Below, piece by piece: positions 37,091-53,221 of a DNA stretch of 64,000 nucleotides. How positions within the stretch are numbered: position 1 is the stretch's first letter; each line of letters opens with the position of its first letter. Location: assembly GCA_000711775.1 (NCBI GenBank), contig ARYC01002479.1, positions 1-64,000 of the forward strand, written 5' to 3'. Made by a program: the position numbers and the translations under genes. This DNA is from Oxytricha trifallax (Eukaryota; Ciliophora; Spirotrichea; Sporadotrichida; Oxytrichidae). The notes beneath the pieces were generated by a model. The model was given only the letters and a program-made list of their open reading frames with translations, did no database searches and was not told where the DNA came from.

Positions 37091-37433
37091 TTCCTTGACT
37101 AATTTTAAAAGAAAGCTATAACGCTAAGTATTTTATTGCAATAAATCAATAAATATAACTTATTTTTTTATATAATATATGCAGTACTTCGAATTCTTAA
37201 ATAATAATCAAAGTAAATTACCTTTATAATAATTATATAAAATAAGAATTCAAGTAAAACTTTAATCAATTCATAATCTGTAATAATAATTATATTTTTT
37301 TTAAAAAATAAATAAATAAAGCTTCTTGCTCTGCCTTTTGCTTCAAACTTTTCAAAATATTCACATTTATTTGATATATATATATATATATATAAAAACA
37401 AAATAAATAAATGTAAATAAAATATTCACATTC

Positions 37434-42114
<4,681 letters not shown>

Positions 42115-42332
42115 GTTGATTTTATTCTTCTTTTTGATATGTAAAATTAAATTTTAATTTTACATATAAATCGATTTAAATGAATTCTATTCATCCGAAT
42201 CAACTTAATAATTCATAAAATTTAATAAATTAAATTTATAACCGCACTTAATAAAAGATTTTAAAATAAAGTGAAAGAGAAAATAAAAAAATAATATTTA
42301 TTACTAAAACCATTTTAAGTGAGAGTCTTTAA

Positions 42333-44548
42333 TCATAACTTACTTATTAGTTTTTTAATCGTCTGATAGGATGCTTTCGAGTCATCTGGTGTCTCTCGAG
42401 GATCATTGGTCTTAATCTCTTTGGCAAGTTTGATTTTTACTTCCTCATCGTAGCATTTTTAGAGCTTAGTGGAGTTCTTATTGCAGATGATACGCTTGAG
42501 GTGTGATGCAAAAGTGTAGGGTACGAAAGAGTTCTCATCAAACAGCTTGATTGCGAAGCTGAATAGCTATTAATCTAATTATTGAATTATTTTATTTAAT
42601 TTCTCCTCCACCCAGTCCATTCTCTGTACTTGACTCCCCACAATCTACTCTTTCTATTTCAATTCTTCTTAAACTTCTATAATCTAGGTTTTAAAGTGAG
42701 CAAGCTTAGTTCTAGAACCTTTTAGGACAACCCAGGAATAAGCAGCATTTACTATTTCTCTTTCTTCGACTGGGGCCTGAACTTACTTAGAAACATTGTC
42801 GGGGAAAGGGAGCAATTAAAATTTTGATATTGCTGATATGTACTGTAACATCTTTTCAAACACTTTCTTAGTATCATCCATAATTTTAACCTACTATTAC
42901 TGAATAGTTTGAAGTCTTTCCTATTTGCTCTTTTGACGCTCGCTTAAGATCGCTATTACCTTCCCTTTAAAGTACTGTCAAATAATGCAGTTCGTGCATC
43001 TAAGTCTTTTTCTCTGTCAGCTCTCTTACCAATCAATTACTCTGCTCTGGATTTCCTTGGAATACTTATGGGTATGGAGGGCTTGTTGATTCTCTGCTAT
43101 TTATTACCTTAGTTGTGAGGATTAGTTCTTCGATCCTTTCAAACACTCCTCCTGCTACTCATTATAAGCTTCCTGTTCCCTCCTTGTTTTATGACTTATT
43201 CTCCCTTCATGATACGATACCACTCTCTTTCGAAGGCCGCCCTTTTATTTTTTGGAGGGTTATCTGCACGAATAGCATGCATGGCAATGTAATATACACC
43301 CTGGTACCATTCAGCGAGTGCATCACTTTCAGGAGTAATTTTTATTGTGCCTTCTTCTGCCGAATCGAGTAGAAGCCACCTATTTTGATATTTTACCACT
43401 ACTGCGGCATGACATTATTTAATTGGTGTTTATTTACCATTTTAATTGAAAACCATGACCTGAATAATAAACTTGGAATCAGGGTTATCGGTCTCTAGAA
43501 GACCCCACCACCCTTGATGAATATTTGCCTTAATGTTTCGAAGAATAATTCCAGAAATCACTCGTGTGGGTATAGGGCTGTACCATTGATGACTTTTTGG
43601 TTCAAAGAATAAATATGGAAGATTCTTGTAGCAGTATCCCACTTCCCATGGCATCTCCAACTTTCGATTTTTTTATATGTGGGCTCGTGATTCATATAAT
43701 GCATGAAACTTTTCAGGAGAATCAAACAAAGGGCCTCCTGCTACCATGTTGCTTGCCGTGATGAAGCATGTAAGTGTCGATTAATCCTGTCTACCAGGAT
43801 GCCAGTATGGGTTTTTGAAAATATCATCAGTGGGCATCTATTAAACCTCTTCATTGTACAAACGAGTTGTCTTGAATTCTTAAAGAATTTGCTTGTAAGC
43901 GGAACTGCTCGCGTGTCTACTGAACCATTGAGCCATAGTCAATGTCTAGAAATCTGTCATTCTTATTGACCAGCTTATTGTAATGCTCATTTGAATAATC
44001 AATGAATGTGCACTCGTAGTCATCCAGCTCTGGGTCAATGTGTTTAGATTGAAATGTAGTGACATCCTCTTAATCAACTACTGCCTCATTTATGCATTCT
44101 TCAACTTTGACTTCTGTCCTTATTGCATATTTTTGTTATCCTACTAATGCCTGGGTAATTGATTTGGATGGCTTTGCATTATCTGCTTTGATCTTTTAAT
44201 TGTCTTGAGGTACTGCAAGTTTGCAGAATCGTTGACAACAATTTGTCCATTGTGAACTCTTTTGGTACGTGCAGTGCATCGCTGCTGATATACTTTAATA
44301 TCAAGCAGCTCAGGCTTCTTGTAAATCAAAAACATCTCAGCCTCATCCTTACCCCACTAGCCGTCAATGTTTGATTCTGGTATCCAACTATCATGCTCTG
44401 GAAGATATGTCTCCCACCTTACTAAAAATTCCATCCCATTTTCAGTTTTACGAGCATCTAAGATCTGTTCAATATTGAACTCCAGCAAATCTTTTTTTAA
44501 AATTGATTTCTTGTCAACTTCAACTCTTTTGTTTTTTTACTAAATCAT
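42333..44548 (-). CDS. Chromodomain protein, germline-limited type, frameshifted
   Basis: Minus strand, ATG 44548 to TGA 42335-42333, about 738 codons without an insert. The chromodomain is at residues about 25-65: FNIEQILDARKTENGMEFLV then RWETYLPEHDSWIPESNI, with the aromatic and W-x-P-x-x-(N/S) signature. The middle part (44150-43150) contains HPGRQDQSTLTCFITASNMV, MPWEVGYCYKNLPYLFFEPK, and ALAEWYQGVYYIAMHAIR. The C-terminal part is helical, with MDDTKKVFEKMLQYISAISK and NSFVPYTFASHLKRIICNKN. Frame changes are needed near 43870, 43130 and 42970, each a single-base type shift, so this copy is damaged or contains sequencing indels. Chromodomains bind methylated histone tails. The rest matches no family I know. 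Confidence 0.7.
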
Positions 44549-44972
44549 TTTTGTCTATAAATGAATCTGATTATTAAGTTCTATCTTATTTAAATTGTTA
44601 TGGCCAGATGATTAATTTACTGTATTTTAAGTTCACTTTTAACTTTTGATTTAAATATTTACAAAATACTCAAAATACTTTACTTACCAAAATACTTAAA
44701 ACTAACGCAGCTCCTCTTGTAAATTTACAAATTGCAATATCTCACAACCATTTAATGTAATGTATTACCTATCAGTGACATGTCGCTTCCTTGACTGTCA
44801 TTACCTCTCATTCTTAGGATAAACTTTAAATACTTTTGTACAACCCCTACAAAGTAATTATTATTGAAAAACTTTAATTTACCATATTCTCATAATCTGC
44901 ATCATACAGTTTATAGACTCAAGTGTTTTAAGGCAGAAACTAAAGTTTTTTGAAATGAGGCTTCAAGCCAAG
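44549..44972. other. AT-rich spacer inside the island
   Basis: Between the transposase stop and the chromodomain start. No coding block seen. The transposase reads toward this spacer and the chromodomain ORF starts after it, on the same strand. Confidence 0.5.
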
Positions 44973-46579
44973 TCATGTCCAGATTTGATATTTAAAAAGC
45001 CAGTTGCTGTATATACTTTGAGAGTTACTTCCTAAAAATAAATGAAAGATAATGAGAAAGTACTTTGTTGACACAGGGCATCTTGCCTCATTCAGATCCC
45101 TCTATTTTATACAACGAAAGACCTGCTCTACTGGAGCGAGATCAAACTAGTAAGGACCCAGGAATAAAATAGGTAGGCCCATTAGTCTAATTGCCTCTAT
45201 TGCTAATTAGCTTTTGTGATATGGTGCGTTGTCTACAATGATCAAGTAATTAGTGTACCACCATGGGTCAAGTATGCTCAGGTGCCTCACCAACAGAATC
45301 AGAAAATTGATAAAAGTCGAGCTATTAGTTGTACCATTGTTTACTGTAAACAGCATCTACCCGTTGCTACAAGCTGCAGCTGTAATAGATACTTTTATCA
45401 TTCTCCTGCTCGAGGTTTATACTGTTGAAGTACCTGGTGGCGCCCAAGTATAATGACGATTATCTGTACTCTGAACGATAGACTCATCAACATTAGTTAA
45501 GACTTTCCCCCGACATAGCGCGCGTATGAACTCAGAAGCGGCAAGTTGCCTTGACAGTTTTGAAACTGTAGTATTATGATTTGGAGTAATCTAATACACT
45601 TTATGGTATGAAAGGCCCAAGTCACCCTTTAAAAACTTTACGATGTGATACTTTGAGAAACTAACACCTATCTCATTCTTAATCTATTTTTAAATAGCCG
45701 TAGTTGCGATTATTTTTCCTGATTCTCTTACCATCTCCCTTATAATGTTTTTGGCTCTATTTGAAAAGGATTTCTGCTGGAGTGTGTTATTCTGAATAGC
45801 TAATTTTCCGAGTGATTGCTTGTTTCGTTTTATGACCCCTTGAACAATTGACTTTTTGACACCTAGAATGCTTGCAATGCTCTTAAGTTAGTAACCTTCT
45901 TATAAAAGTCGCTCTATTTTATCGTTCCTTGCTTTCAACTAAGTACTCACCAACTCAGGTGATTTGCGATTTTATTAAAGCTTATGAAATGGTGATATTC
46001 TTTATTGGATATAGCTATCTATCCCATGGCAGAGTTGATCATTGAATTATGACTCTTAAGCAATTGTGTGAAAACCTGTGTGCTAAACTTGTTCTTTTTG
46101 AATTGTGGAATCTTAAAATTAATCTTGTTAATTATTAACTTGGTCGAGAAATTACAGCGTGGTTACTGCAAGGCTTCTAATGCCAGACTACCACACCATT
46201 GAAGTTAATCCGGGCTCATGCTTCATTGTTTGTACTACAATTTGTTTTGGGTCAACAAATAAGCCATTACTCGTATTATTTGCTCTTTTGAAATCTTAAT
46301 AAAATTAGTCCCTGGTCGCTTTTAAAGAATTACAGGAATGAGTCCTAATCACCACTTAATTGAAGTTTCTCAGGCTCTAGCTAATTAACTGAGTCATGCA
46401 ATAAGAGGGTTCATCATTGAGAATCTGCTTATGAGTTTTATCTATTACGCTTTATGAAGGCTAATGGAACTAATCCAGTTCTGAATAATAATCTGACTAG
46501 TATGAATGGTGTTATTGGTTCGCTCTTCAACTTTGATCAAAATTTCGAAGTATTCTTGATGCTAATCAAAGTTTTTCAT
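44973..46579 (-). CDS. DDE transposase of IS630/Tc1-mariner (DDE_3) type
   Basis: Minus strand from ATG 46579 (MKNFDQHQEYFEILIKVEER) to TGA 44975-44973. The frame shifts once near 46490-46550, after which 46545-44973 is open without TGA. The N-terminal extension of about 190 residues has no known domain. A helix-turn-helix is at ERLLQEGYQLKSIASILGVK (45915), with IVQGVIKRNKQSLGK after it. The catalytic domain has VLTNVDESIVQSTDNRHYTW (first Asp, 45510), YLIIVDNAPYHKSQ (second Asp, 45230) and FLGPYQFDLAPVEQVFRC (Glu, 45135), all present. Distinct from the TBE transposase, which has HADEA/VDNLSVHK. Role: cut-and-paste transposition or, in ciliates, possible domesticated excision; only the former is implied by the sequence. 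Confidence 0.88.
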
Positions 46580-46583
46580 TTAA

Positions 46584-47004
46584 ATTGTAGGAAATACATT
46601 CGAAATTGGAAAATTAATTTTAAATTAAATTAATTATTAAATCAAAATATTGGCAGTTAAAGTTGGCCAATTTATAAACGATCTTGGGCTCATTCGATAG
46701 AGAATTCAAAATTAGCTGAACTTTATTATTGGTGGTACTATTTTATCGCATCGAGGGAGCGAGATAACTCGAGTTTAATTGGAGGGTAAATTTTATTAAT
46801 TTAGATGAGTTTAATTAAACTCGAGTTATCTCGCTCCCTCGATGCGATAAAATAGTACCATCAATAATAAAGTTCAGCTTATTTTGAATTCTCTATCGAA
46901 TAAGCCAAAGATCGTTCAAATTGGCCAACTTTAACTGCCAATATTTTATTTAATAATTAATTAAATTAAAATTAATTTCCCAATTTCGAATGTATTCCTA
47001 CAAA
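46584..47004. repeat. Palindromic MITE-like element, copy 2
   Basis: Starts ATTGTAGGAAATACATTCGA, ends CGAATGTATTCCTACAA. Arms of about 180 bp meet at about 46794 around GGAGGGTAAATTTTATTAAT. Shares GGCAGTTAAAGTTGGCCAAT and TTGGGCTCATTCGATAGAGA with copy 1. It sits exactly between the start of the transposase (46579, leftward) and the + strand ORF (47134, rightward), where a promoter would be expected. Confidence 0.92.
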
Positions 47005-47133
47005 ATTATAGTAGAATTTCAATCGCACCAATAAGAATCTTCTTAAGTGGATTCCACTAAGCTTTTAAGGAATTCCACTGATTATATTATTAGAAGTTTT
47101 CTAAAAAGGCACCCCTTCTATTAATTGAGAATC

Positions 47134-48022
47134 ATGAACCATTAAATTTATCTATTGCTCTAAATGTTATAGTCGAAAATTACAGTTGATTAAATGAACT
47201 AATAGCCAATTAACTTTTTGGACTTACAAACCAAGCTGTAAAGCAAGAAGGATTTATACATTTTTTTATCTCAAGACTGTAAAGCTCACTTGCCAAACCT
47301 TAAATCAACCAATTCATATTTCCTAAGTGAGATTCTCAAGGGCGAAAAAAATGTAAGCTTTCTTTGAGATTGGATATAATTATGTCTATATAGTTCATAT
47401 CACGGGACGATGTGAAAGTTTTAGCAATCCCAAAACTTGAAGGTCTTGCCTCTCTTGACCTGCTGAATCTTGCCCAGCAACATGAATAAGTGTTAAGTCA
47501 CATGCCGGTACCACGTGACTGGTAGAAATTAGACCGACAATGGATAGGTGATATCTTAAATACTATACTCCCTGAATAGATTGAATAGCTGATTAACTAA
47601 GCAAGACAGAGGCAATTTACAAGGCAAGTAGAAAGGCGTTCTTTAAATGTTCAGCTTCGACCCGAATTCGCAGAAGCTTTCAACAGGTGTATGCTCGTGG
47701 CCTGTAAGTTCTTAAATGTTTCATTATAATTCATGCAGCTGCCAATGGGAGGGCTGCATCTTTATTGAAGCCACAATCAAAGCGACGTCGCACTAGATTT
47801 GAATGCGTAGAAACATAAGAAGAGGAAAATCAATTGAGGAATGATAGAAAAGAGTTCTTGCTGTAAGTGAAGCGTATGAAAACTGAATTACAGTAAATGT
47901 AACCTTAAAGAGCTTAGGTTCGCAGTTTGAATATTATGAGTGACAATTTTGCCCAACGGCCCTTTCAAGAGAATCACCCATTACAAAGCTAAAGTTTAAA
48001 TAAGCAACAGTTTAATATATGA
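47134..48022 (+). CDS. Hypothetical protein with two introns, germline-limited type
   Basis: ATG 47134 (MNHQIYLLLQMLQSKITVDQ) to TGA 48020-48022. A GT-AG intron at 47353-47393 joins EILKGEKN to FISRDDVKVLAIPKLEGLAS. A second at 47704-47736 (GTAAGT...TGCAG) joins CMLVA to SANGRAASLLKPQ. Both keep the frame, so the gene is transcribed and spliced or was until recently. Middle: MPVPRDWQKLDRQWIGDILN with a helical Gln/Arg-rich stretch (EQIEQLINQARQRQFTRQVE). Then a basic patch KPQSKRRRTRF, a nuclear-localisation-like motif, and a Gln-rich tail. No family recognised. Divergent from the transposase across palindrome copy 2. About 280 aa. Confidence 0.7.
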
Positions 48023-48482
48023 ATTTGAAAAGTATCAGTAACTTTATAGTAACTTACTTTAATTGAATTTTTCAATTAGCACTTATTTATTGATGCTTCT
48101 TATAACATTGATATTATGGCTTGACTCAATACCATGATTATAGTAATTATATCGCTGTGTTTTACTCAAGTATTAGCTTTTTGAAATATTGCAAATTAAA
48201 AACCAACCTGCATACATTCTACTTGCTATACAGATATTAAAATGCGCAGATTTACTCTTACAAATGTTCCAATTGGCTTTAGTTAATTGCTATATTTTAA
48301 TTCTGGAAACTTTAGTATAAATTTAAAAGACCTGGCAAAAGGATGGGTAGTGAGTGTAAATTGTTGTTAGGGAAATTAAAGTTATGTTTTTGAGTTTAGG
48401 TTTTATAAAAATAAGCGAGAATTGCGTGGCTTCAGTAATTTAAGGAATTGTAGCATTGCAATGAAATGAGATTTGTCATTCT

Positions 48483-51171
48483 TCATGCCCAACAATGTTG
48501 CTTACTAACACTCCTCTTTAGGATTTTGATTAATTATTAGTTTGTTGAATTAGGACTTTTGAAGCTAATATAAATTTCGCGCAAAGAATGAAAGGCATGA
48601 TTATACTCAAATGTTGAATCAGAATACAAAGTTTTGCTCACTCTGGTTAAACAGACTCCTCCAGAATCCTAGAATCATCGCATTCAGACAATGACCGCAT
48701 TTTTAAAGGGGAAGTGTTTTACAGTATTATGTCAGTAGTTATTTCCTTCTTTCCTGGCTTAAACGTAGTGTATTAGAGAGCTATGCTTGTATCAAACACT
48801 ACATCTCTGCTTGTTTCATCTTCCAACAAAAAGGCTCTAGAATTCAGAAGTTAGCTTGCATTACTTTCACCCATTATCATCTTAAAATGTGGATCTGCTC
48901 CCTTAATTTCCCATACTGAGATCTATTCTAACAAAGGAGGCAATGTTTCTAACCAGGTGAGAGCTTATCGTAAAGTAGAAGCTTAGACAGTTGCACCTTT
49001 AAGTATATATGAGAAATGATGTTCCATTTGTTACATCACTTCTTACTACGAAGAAAGTTTTCTAATCACTGCCCAAGGCTGCCATTTTACACTGCTAGAC
49101 ATAGAAACCTGACTTGTTATACTTTTTTTCTTCATTTTCAAAATAGAATAGTGGGTGTTCTTAATTATTCTTTCCAAGCAAAGAATAGGCACGAGCTTAA
49201 ACTCTTTCGCTTGGACTATAGTATATTTCACCACTCTTTCAACTATCGAGAGATTCAGATTTAGTTGTTCATGGAGGGCGGCCCACTAGGGCATGAATTA
49301 ATTTGGGCTCATTCTTTTCTGCCTTTTCTTAGCCTTCGAAAATCTAGGTGGCTTTACTAAGCATTCCTTTTTTGGAATGAATTCTAAGAAGAGTGGGTCC
49401 ATTAGTGGAGAAAGATCGATTGGCTAATCCTAACCCATTAAACCTTCAAGCTTCAACAAATGCTGGAGGAGGTCGTGCTTCTTAGATTTAACGAGCTCAC
49501 GCCAGTCATCGAGAAGCTTCAATAACATAGTGGTCAACTCATTGCGCCACTGCTCGTGATGGTCACTCCATTTGCTATTACTTTTAAGAGTATCCATTAT
49601 AGCAAGAATTTTTGTTCTCAAAGAGTTGCTCTTCTAGATTATTGCAACAATTTCTCTGTCGTACAATGAATTATCTCTGGTAAGAGTGTATGGTGCTATA
49701 GAATTTGATTTTGATTCCTCAATTAAATGTTTCTCATTCTCATTTAATTAGGACAGTGTTGATATAAAGACTTGTGATTTAAGTTCATTAGGTAATGGTT
49801 CAACTACTTATATCATTCCTTGAGAGTCGCAAATAGCACTAATTTGCAAGTTACATCTTTACTCGTCGATTATGGGTTCATACTGTATCTTAAGGTTTAT
49901 TTCCCCGAGAATCTTATTAAAAATCATTTATGAGCTTGTTTGAGGGTTGACATTATTTCTTTACCAGTTTTCTCCTTCAATTTTTATTTACTTCGCCTTC
50001 CTTGCAATGTCTACGATCCTCAATGTTCACTTTGAGAACGTCTTGGTTTAGAGCGTATCTTAGAAGAGTGAGCTGAGGTACTTAGATAGTGATTCTTCTG
50101 GACTTTTGTAAATCCTCTGGATGACTTCTATCATCCTACTTTATACCTGGCTAATAAATGAGCGACACTCTGGTTTCAATACACAATTTCTTGTATGTTT
50201 AAGGAACCGATTTTTCTTAAACAGACGACTCCTTATGTACTTTTTACAGCAAATATGGCTCTTCAAGTCCTCTAATGGAATTCTAGATTCCCTTGATTTT
50301 GAAATGGCATAGAGACATTATGTTACATAATGCATTTAATCTCTCTAAGCTTGTTTCTCTTTAAGCTCTGCCTCCTTTAGTAATTTTATTGTAAGTTTAT
50401 AGTACTTCTCCAAATGAACTTGATCCCGAGTAGGCTTCACGTAGTTTTAAAGTAGCTCTTTGTCATTCTATTACTATTTTGCAAGTTTCTTATATTTACT
50501 TATAGCTGTTAAATTATGGTGTGTGTAGTTATTGTTGAATAGTTATTTATTGAATTGTTTAATTTGTTCTTTTGAGATTTCGTTAATTTCTAAGAGTCTT
50601 TGGTCTTAATCTTGCTACGATGATTATTGGTTTAAGGGAGCTGTCACTCCCTCATCCACCTATCTGAGTAAGTGCCATGGCTGAACTAACCTATACTTTG
50701 ATATTTTTCTTGAATATCATTTGTTCTTTTCTATGATTAAGGTCTTAAAGCTTCATCTTCTAAAATCATCTCATTTTCTTTTTAAGTTGAATTACTAAAA
50801 CCAAGTCTTGTAGTTAAATTGGCAATCGTCTGGTCTTCGTTGGTGTTCTCCTAAGCTTCTATATTAGCCTTCTTACCAGTCATTCACGGGAAGAGCTCCC
50901 TCACCATTGCCTTAAGTTCGATTTGCTCCAATAGACAATGTTCATGTTTGTGCGTGTTTTCTGAGCCAAGGATGGCTTCAACTGATTCGTAGATCTATTC
51001 TGGTAACTTGCAATAGCTGAATAAGATTTCGAGAAGACTCTTCAAGCGTTAATGGAAGACGGAGGCTGGTAGTGGGTAAATAGCTTGAGACTCTGATGCC
51101 AGTAGCGGAAGCAGTATAGAGGGTGATAACTTAACTGAAGAGGAGGACCGGCTTTTTTTTAATGATGACAT
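48483..51171 (-). CDS. Large (~900 codon) unknown protein of the island, frameshifted
   Basis: Minus strand from ATG 51171 (MSSLKKSRSSSSVKLSPSIL). Recognisable stretches: PEQIYESVEAILGSENTHKH (50985), IANLTTRLGFSNSTQKENEM (50825), LVQPWHLLRQVDEGVTAPLN (50680), DLKSHICCKKYIRSRLFKKN (50270), SRMIEVIQRIYKSPEESLSK (50140), WSDHHEQWRNELTTMLLKLL (49550), FIPKKECLVKPPRFSKAKKR (49390), ALTWLETLPPLLEQISVWEI (48960), RAFLLEDETSRDVVFDTSIA (48830). C-terminus HCWA at TGA 48485-48483. No catalytic motif known to me. Frame changes near 50730, 50070-49990 and 48655, and one TGA near 50890. Mostly helical. It could be a replication or structural protein of the element, but nothing visible shows that. Confidence 0.65.
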
Positions 51172-52235
51172 CCTGTGGTCTTCAAGCAGCATCTTTAATT
51201 GAAGGGGAAGGAGAAATAAAATTTAATTTAACTTAGATATATTTAATAGATGAAGTTTTTAATAAACTAATCAAGTTGCTTTTTATTTTTATACCACCCC
51301 CCTGTAGTAGTAGTAGTAGTATGGTGATTTATTAAAAAGCAACTTACTAAAAGTTATAATAATTATGAGATTTTATAATAATTAAATTTTAATTTAGTCA
51401 ATCTCCTATTCTAACAGCTATTTTTCTTTTATATTACTTATTCTATAAATTTGATAATAAATTGTTATATTCTGAGTTGGACTGATTATATTATATATGG
51501 GTAGGGAGTTGGATCTTCCACTAATCCTTTTATCTAAATAATTATATATTTTACAGTTAATGTATGATTATAGTTATTAATAGTTTACTAATACTAAAAT
51601 AATATTAAATTATCATCCAACCAATATAGTTCAAATATTTATGTTTTAATTAGAATTCAATCTGAAAAATATCAATAAAAGTTGAATAAAAGTCAAATAT
51701 TTAGTGATTAATCAGAATTTATTTAAATAAATGCTTCTTAATTCAAATTTAGTGATTTATTTTTTATATTTATATTATTTAAAATAAATTAGATTATACT
51801 AATAATACAAAGATGATTAGTTTGTTTGTTTGTATTTTATATTCCTTAATCATTAAGTCTATTTTAAACGCAAATTTATTATATCATTGACAATCTATGT
51901 CATCTTGCATATTCAGTCGAATCATTACAGGTTAAGGGGGGCAATGATTGAATAACAAATTAAGTTAAATTACTGTTAAAAATATAATAAATATTTATAT
52001 TTACAAAACATTTGCTAGATTCTAGTCTATTAGCTAACGCCAATTAATATAGAAAAACAAGTGTTTTGAGGTTTAAATAATAAATACATTTAATAAAAAC
52101 TAATTCTTAATAATTTACTAAACTAGACTACTTAAACATAATAAATAGCGTTTTAGTGATATAATCATAAAAAATTAATTAAATAAACTAAATTATTATT
52201 TCTTAATAATTCTTTTAATTGCAATATTATTATTT
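51172..52235. other. AT-rich spacer with a hairpin around a TAG microsatellite
   Basis: 51273-51345 is a short inverted repeat (AAGTTGCTTTTTA... / ...TAAAAAGCAACTT) enclosing CCACCCCCCTG and five TAG units. The rest is AT-rich without a coding block on either strand. Confidence 0.6.
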
Positions 52236-53147
52236 TCAATATTACTCTTGTTAAGTATTTGCCATCTGTCTTTTTTAGTTTTTCAATAAGCTAGATATAC
52301 TGATGATAATAAAAGGATGATAAATTAGCAAGAGGTGTAAAGCTATGTAAAAGCTTAAGATTTCATAGTAGAACCTGATTTTATTGTAGAAGTGGGTCTC
52401 TTTTACCAAACTATCGCGCTATATTAGTCTTTAGAAGTCGTTGAACCTACAAAAATAGCTTAAATATCATATAAATTAATGATATTTTATCATAAGTATA
52501 ACATTGTGACTTGATCTTTAGGTTATATTCTAAAAGTATTGTTTGTTAGTGCTAAAGCTGTTTTATTGAAAGGAAGTGTTAATTTTGAAATGAAGGATTT
52601 CACGCCATACCCTGTTATCGTTACATCAAGGTCTAAGTTCTTGTAGTTATAATTTAACTCCATTAACTTTAATCATTTTATAGAATGAATTATAAAGAAT
52701 GCAATTGCACAGGTATTATTGTGAGGTGCTAATATAGAGGCTGAATCATTTACTTTATAGCTCCCTCTATCACCCCCTGTCTCCCCCAAGTAGGCAATTC
52801 CCTGTAGACCAAAGTCTTTGCAATTACTGATAACTGGGCACCCAGTTGTGTTACTATATTAAATTGTTGAATTGTCTATCGCAGTGCAATTGGAATTGTA
52901 GGGTACACAGTAGTTTGTCAGTGGGCAATAAGTGTAGTTTGCAATGATGCAAGCCATGCAGGAATTGTTGTAAGCAGCTGATAATGGCTATTAATAAATA
53001 TGAAGTGCAAATTACTTCATAAATTTAATTAATTAAGAGCTAAGTGGTATTTGATACTGAATTTTACTAAAGATTGCTAGTTTTAGCAGTACACATAGAA
53101 ATGAATGCTGAGAAAGTTAAGAAAGTCAATACAATATATCCCTTCAT
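52236..53147 (-). CDS. Secreted or membrane glycoprotein, Cys-rich
   Basis: Minus strand from ATG 53147. A clear signal peptide, MKGYIVLTFLTFSAFISMC, is followed by a Ser/Asn/Gln segment. After an AT-rich insert (about 53050-52985) comes a Cys-rich ectodomain with many N-x-(S/T) sites: NNSCMACIIANYTYCPLTNY, NCTAIDNSTIQYSNTTGCPV, NCKDFGLQGIAYLGETGGDR. Then LDLDVTITGYGVKSFISKL (52620), PFNKTALALTNNT and, after another insert, a C-terminal hydrophobic stretch FYIALHLLLIYHPFIIISIS (52320) with a basic tail to TGA 52238-52236. Looks like a single-pass surface protein. No family recognised. It is divergent from the F-box gene, 74 bp away. Confidence 0.75.
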
Positions 53148-53221
53148 GTTTATTTTAATTGGCTTTAATAATTATAAGTTATTTATTTTAATTTAAACTA
53201 TTATATTAAGTAAAATTAAGG

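Larger units (their letters stand above)
42333..51171. mobile_element. Candidate germline-limited composite element or gene island
   Basis: Four long ORFs fill 8.8 kb without the IES pattern seen in all other genes here. They are a chromodomain protein (-), a DDE transposase (-), a short two-intron gene (+) and a ~900-codon unknown (-). Base composition is richer than the surrounding inserts, and at least the chromodomain, transposase and large ORFs carry isolated frameshifts. A transposase plus a chromodomain protein is the cargo of mobile elements. Absence of IESs means that this DNA is either discarded whole or is a normal IES-free locus. Terminal repeats were looked for just outside 42333 and 51171 and not found, so the borders are those of the ORFs. 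Confidence 0.55.

Noticed and set aside
46000-46560. A second long minus-strand frame with five TGA (IQNWISSISLHK...).
   Set aside because: The adjacent frame is open and runs into the transposase HTH domain, so this one is a shadow.
42333-51171. TGA read as tryptophan in the island ORFs (several TGA seemed to fall at plausible Trp sites).
   Set aside because: On checking the other frames, most of these TGAs lay in shadow frames; the true frame avoided them after a frameshift. Other genes here end at TGA.
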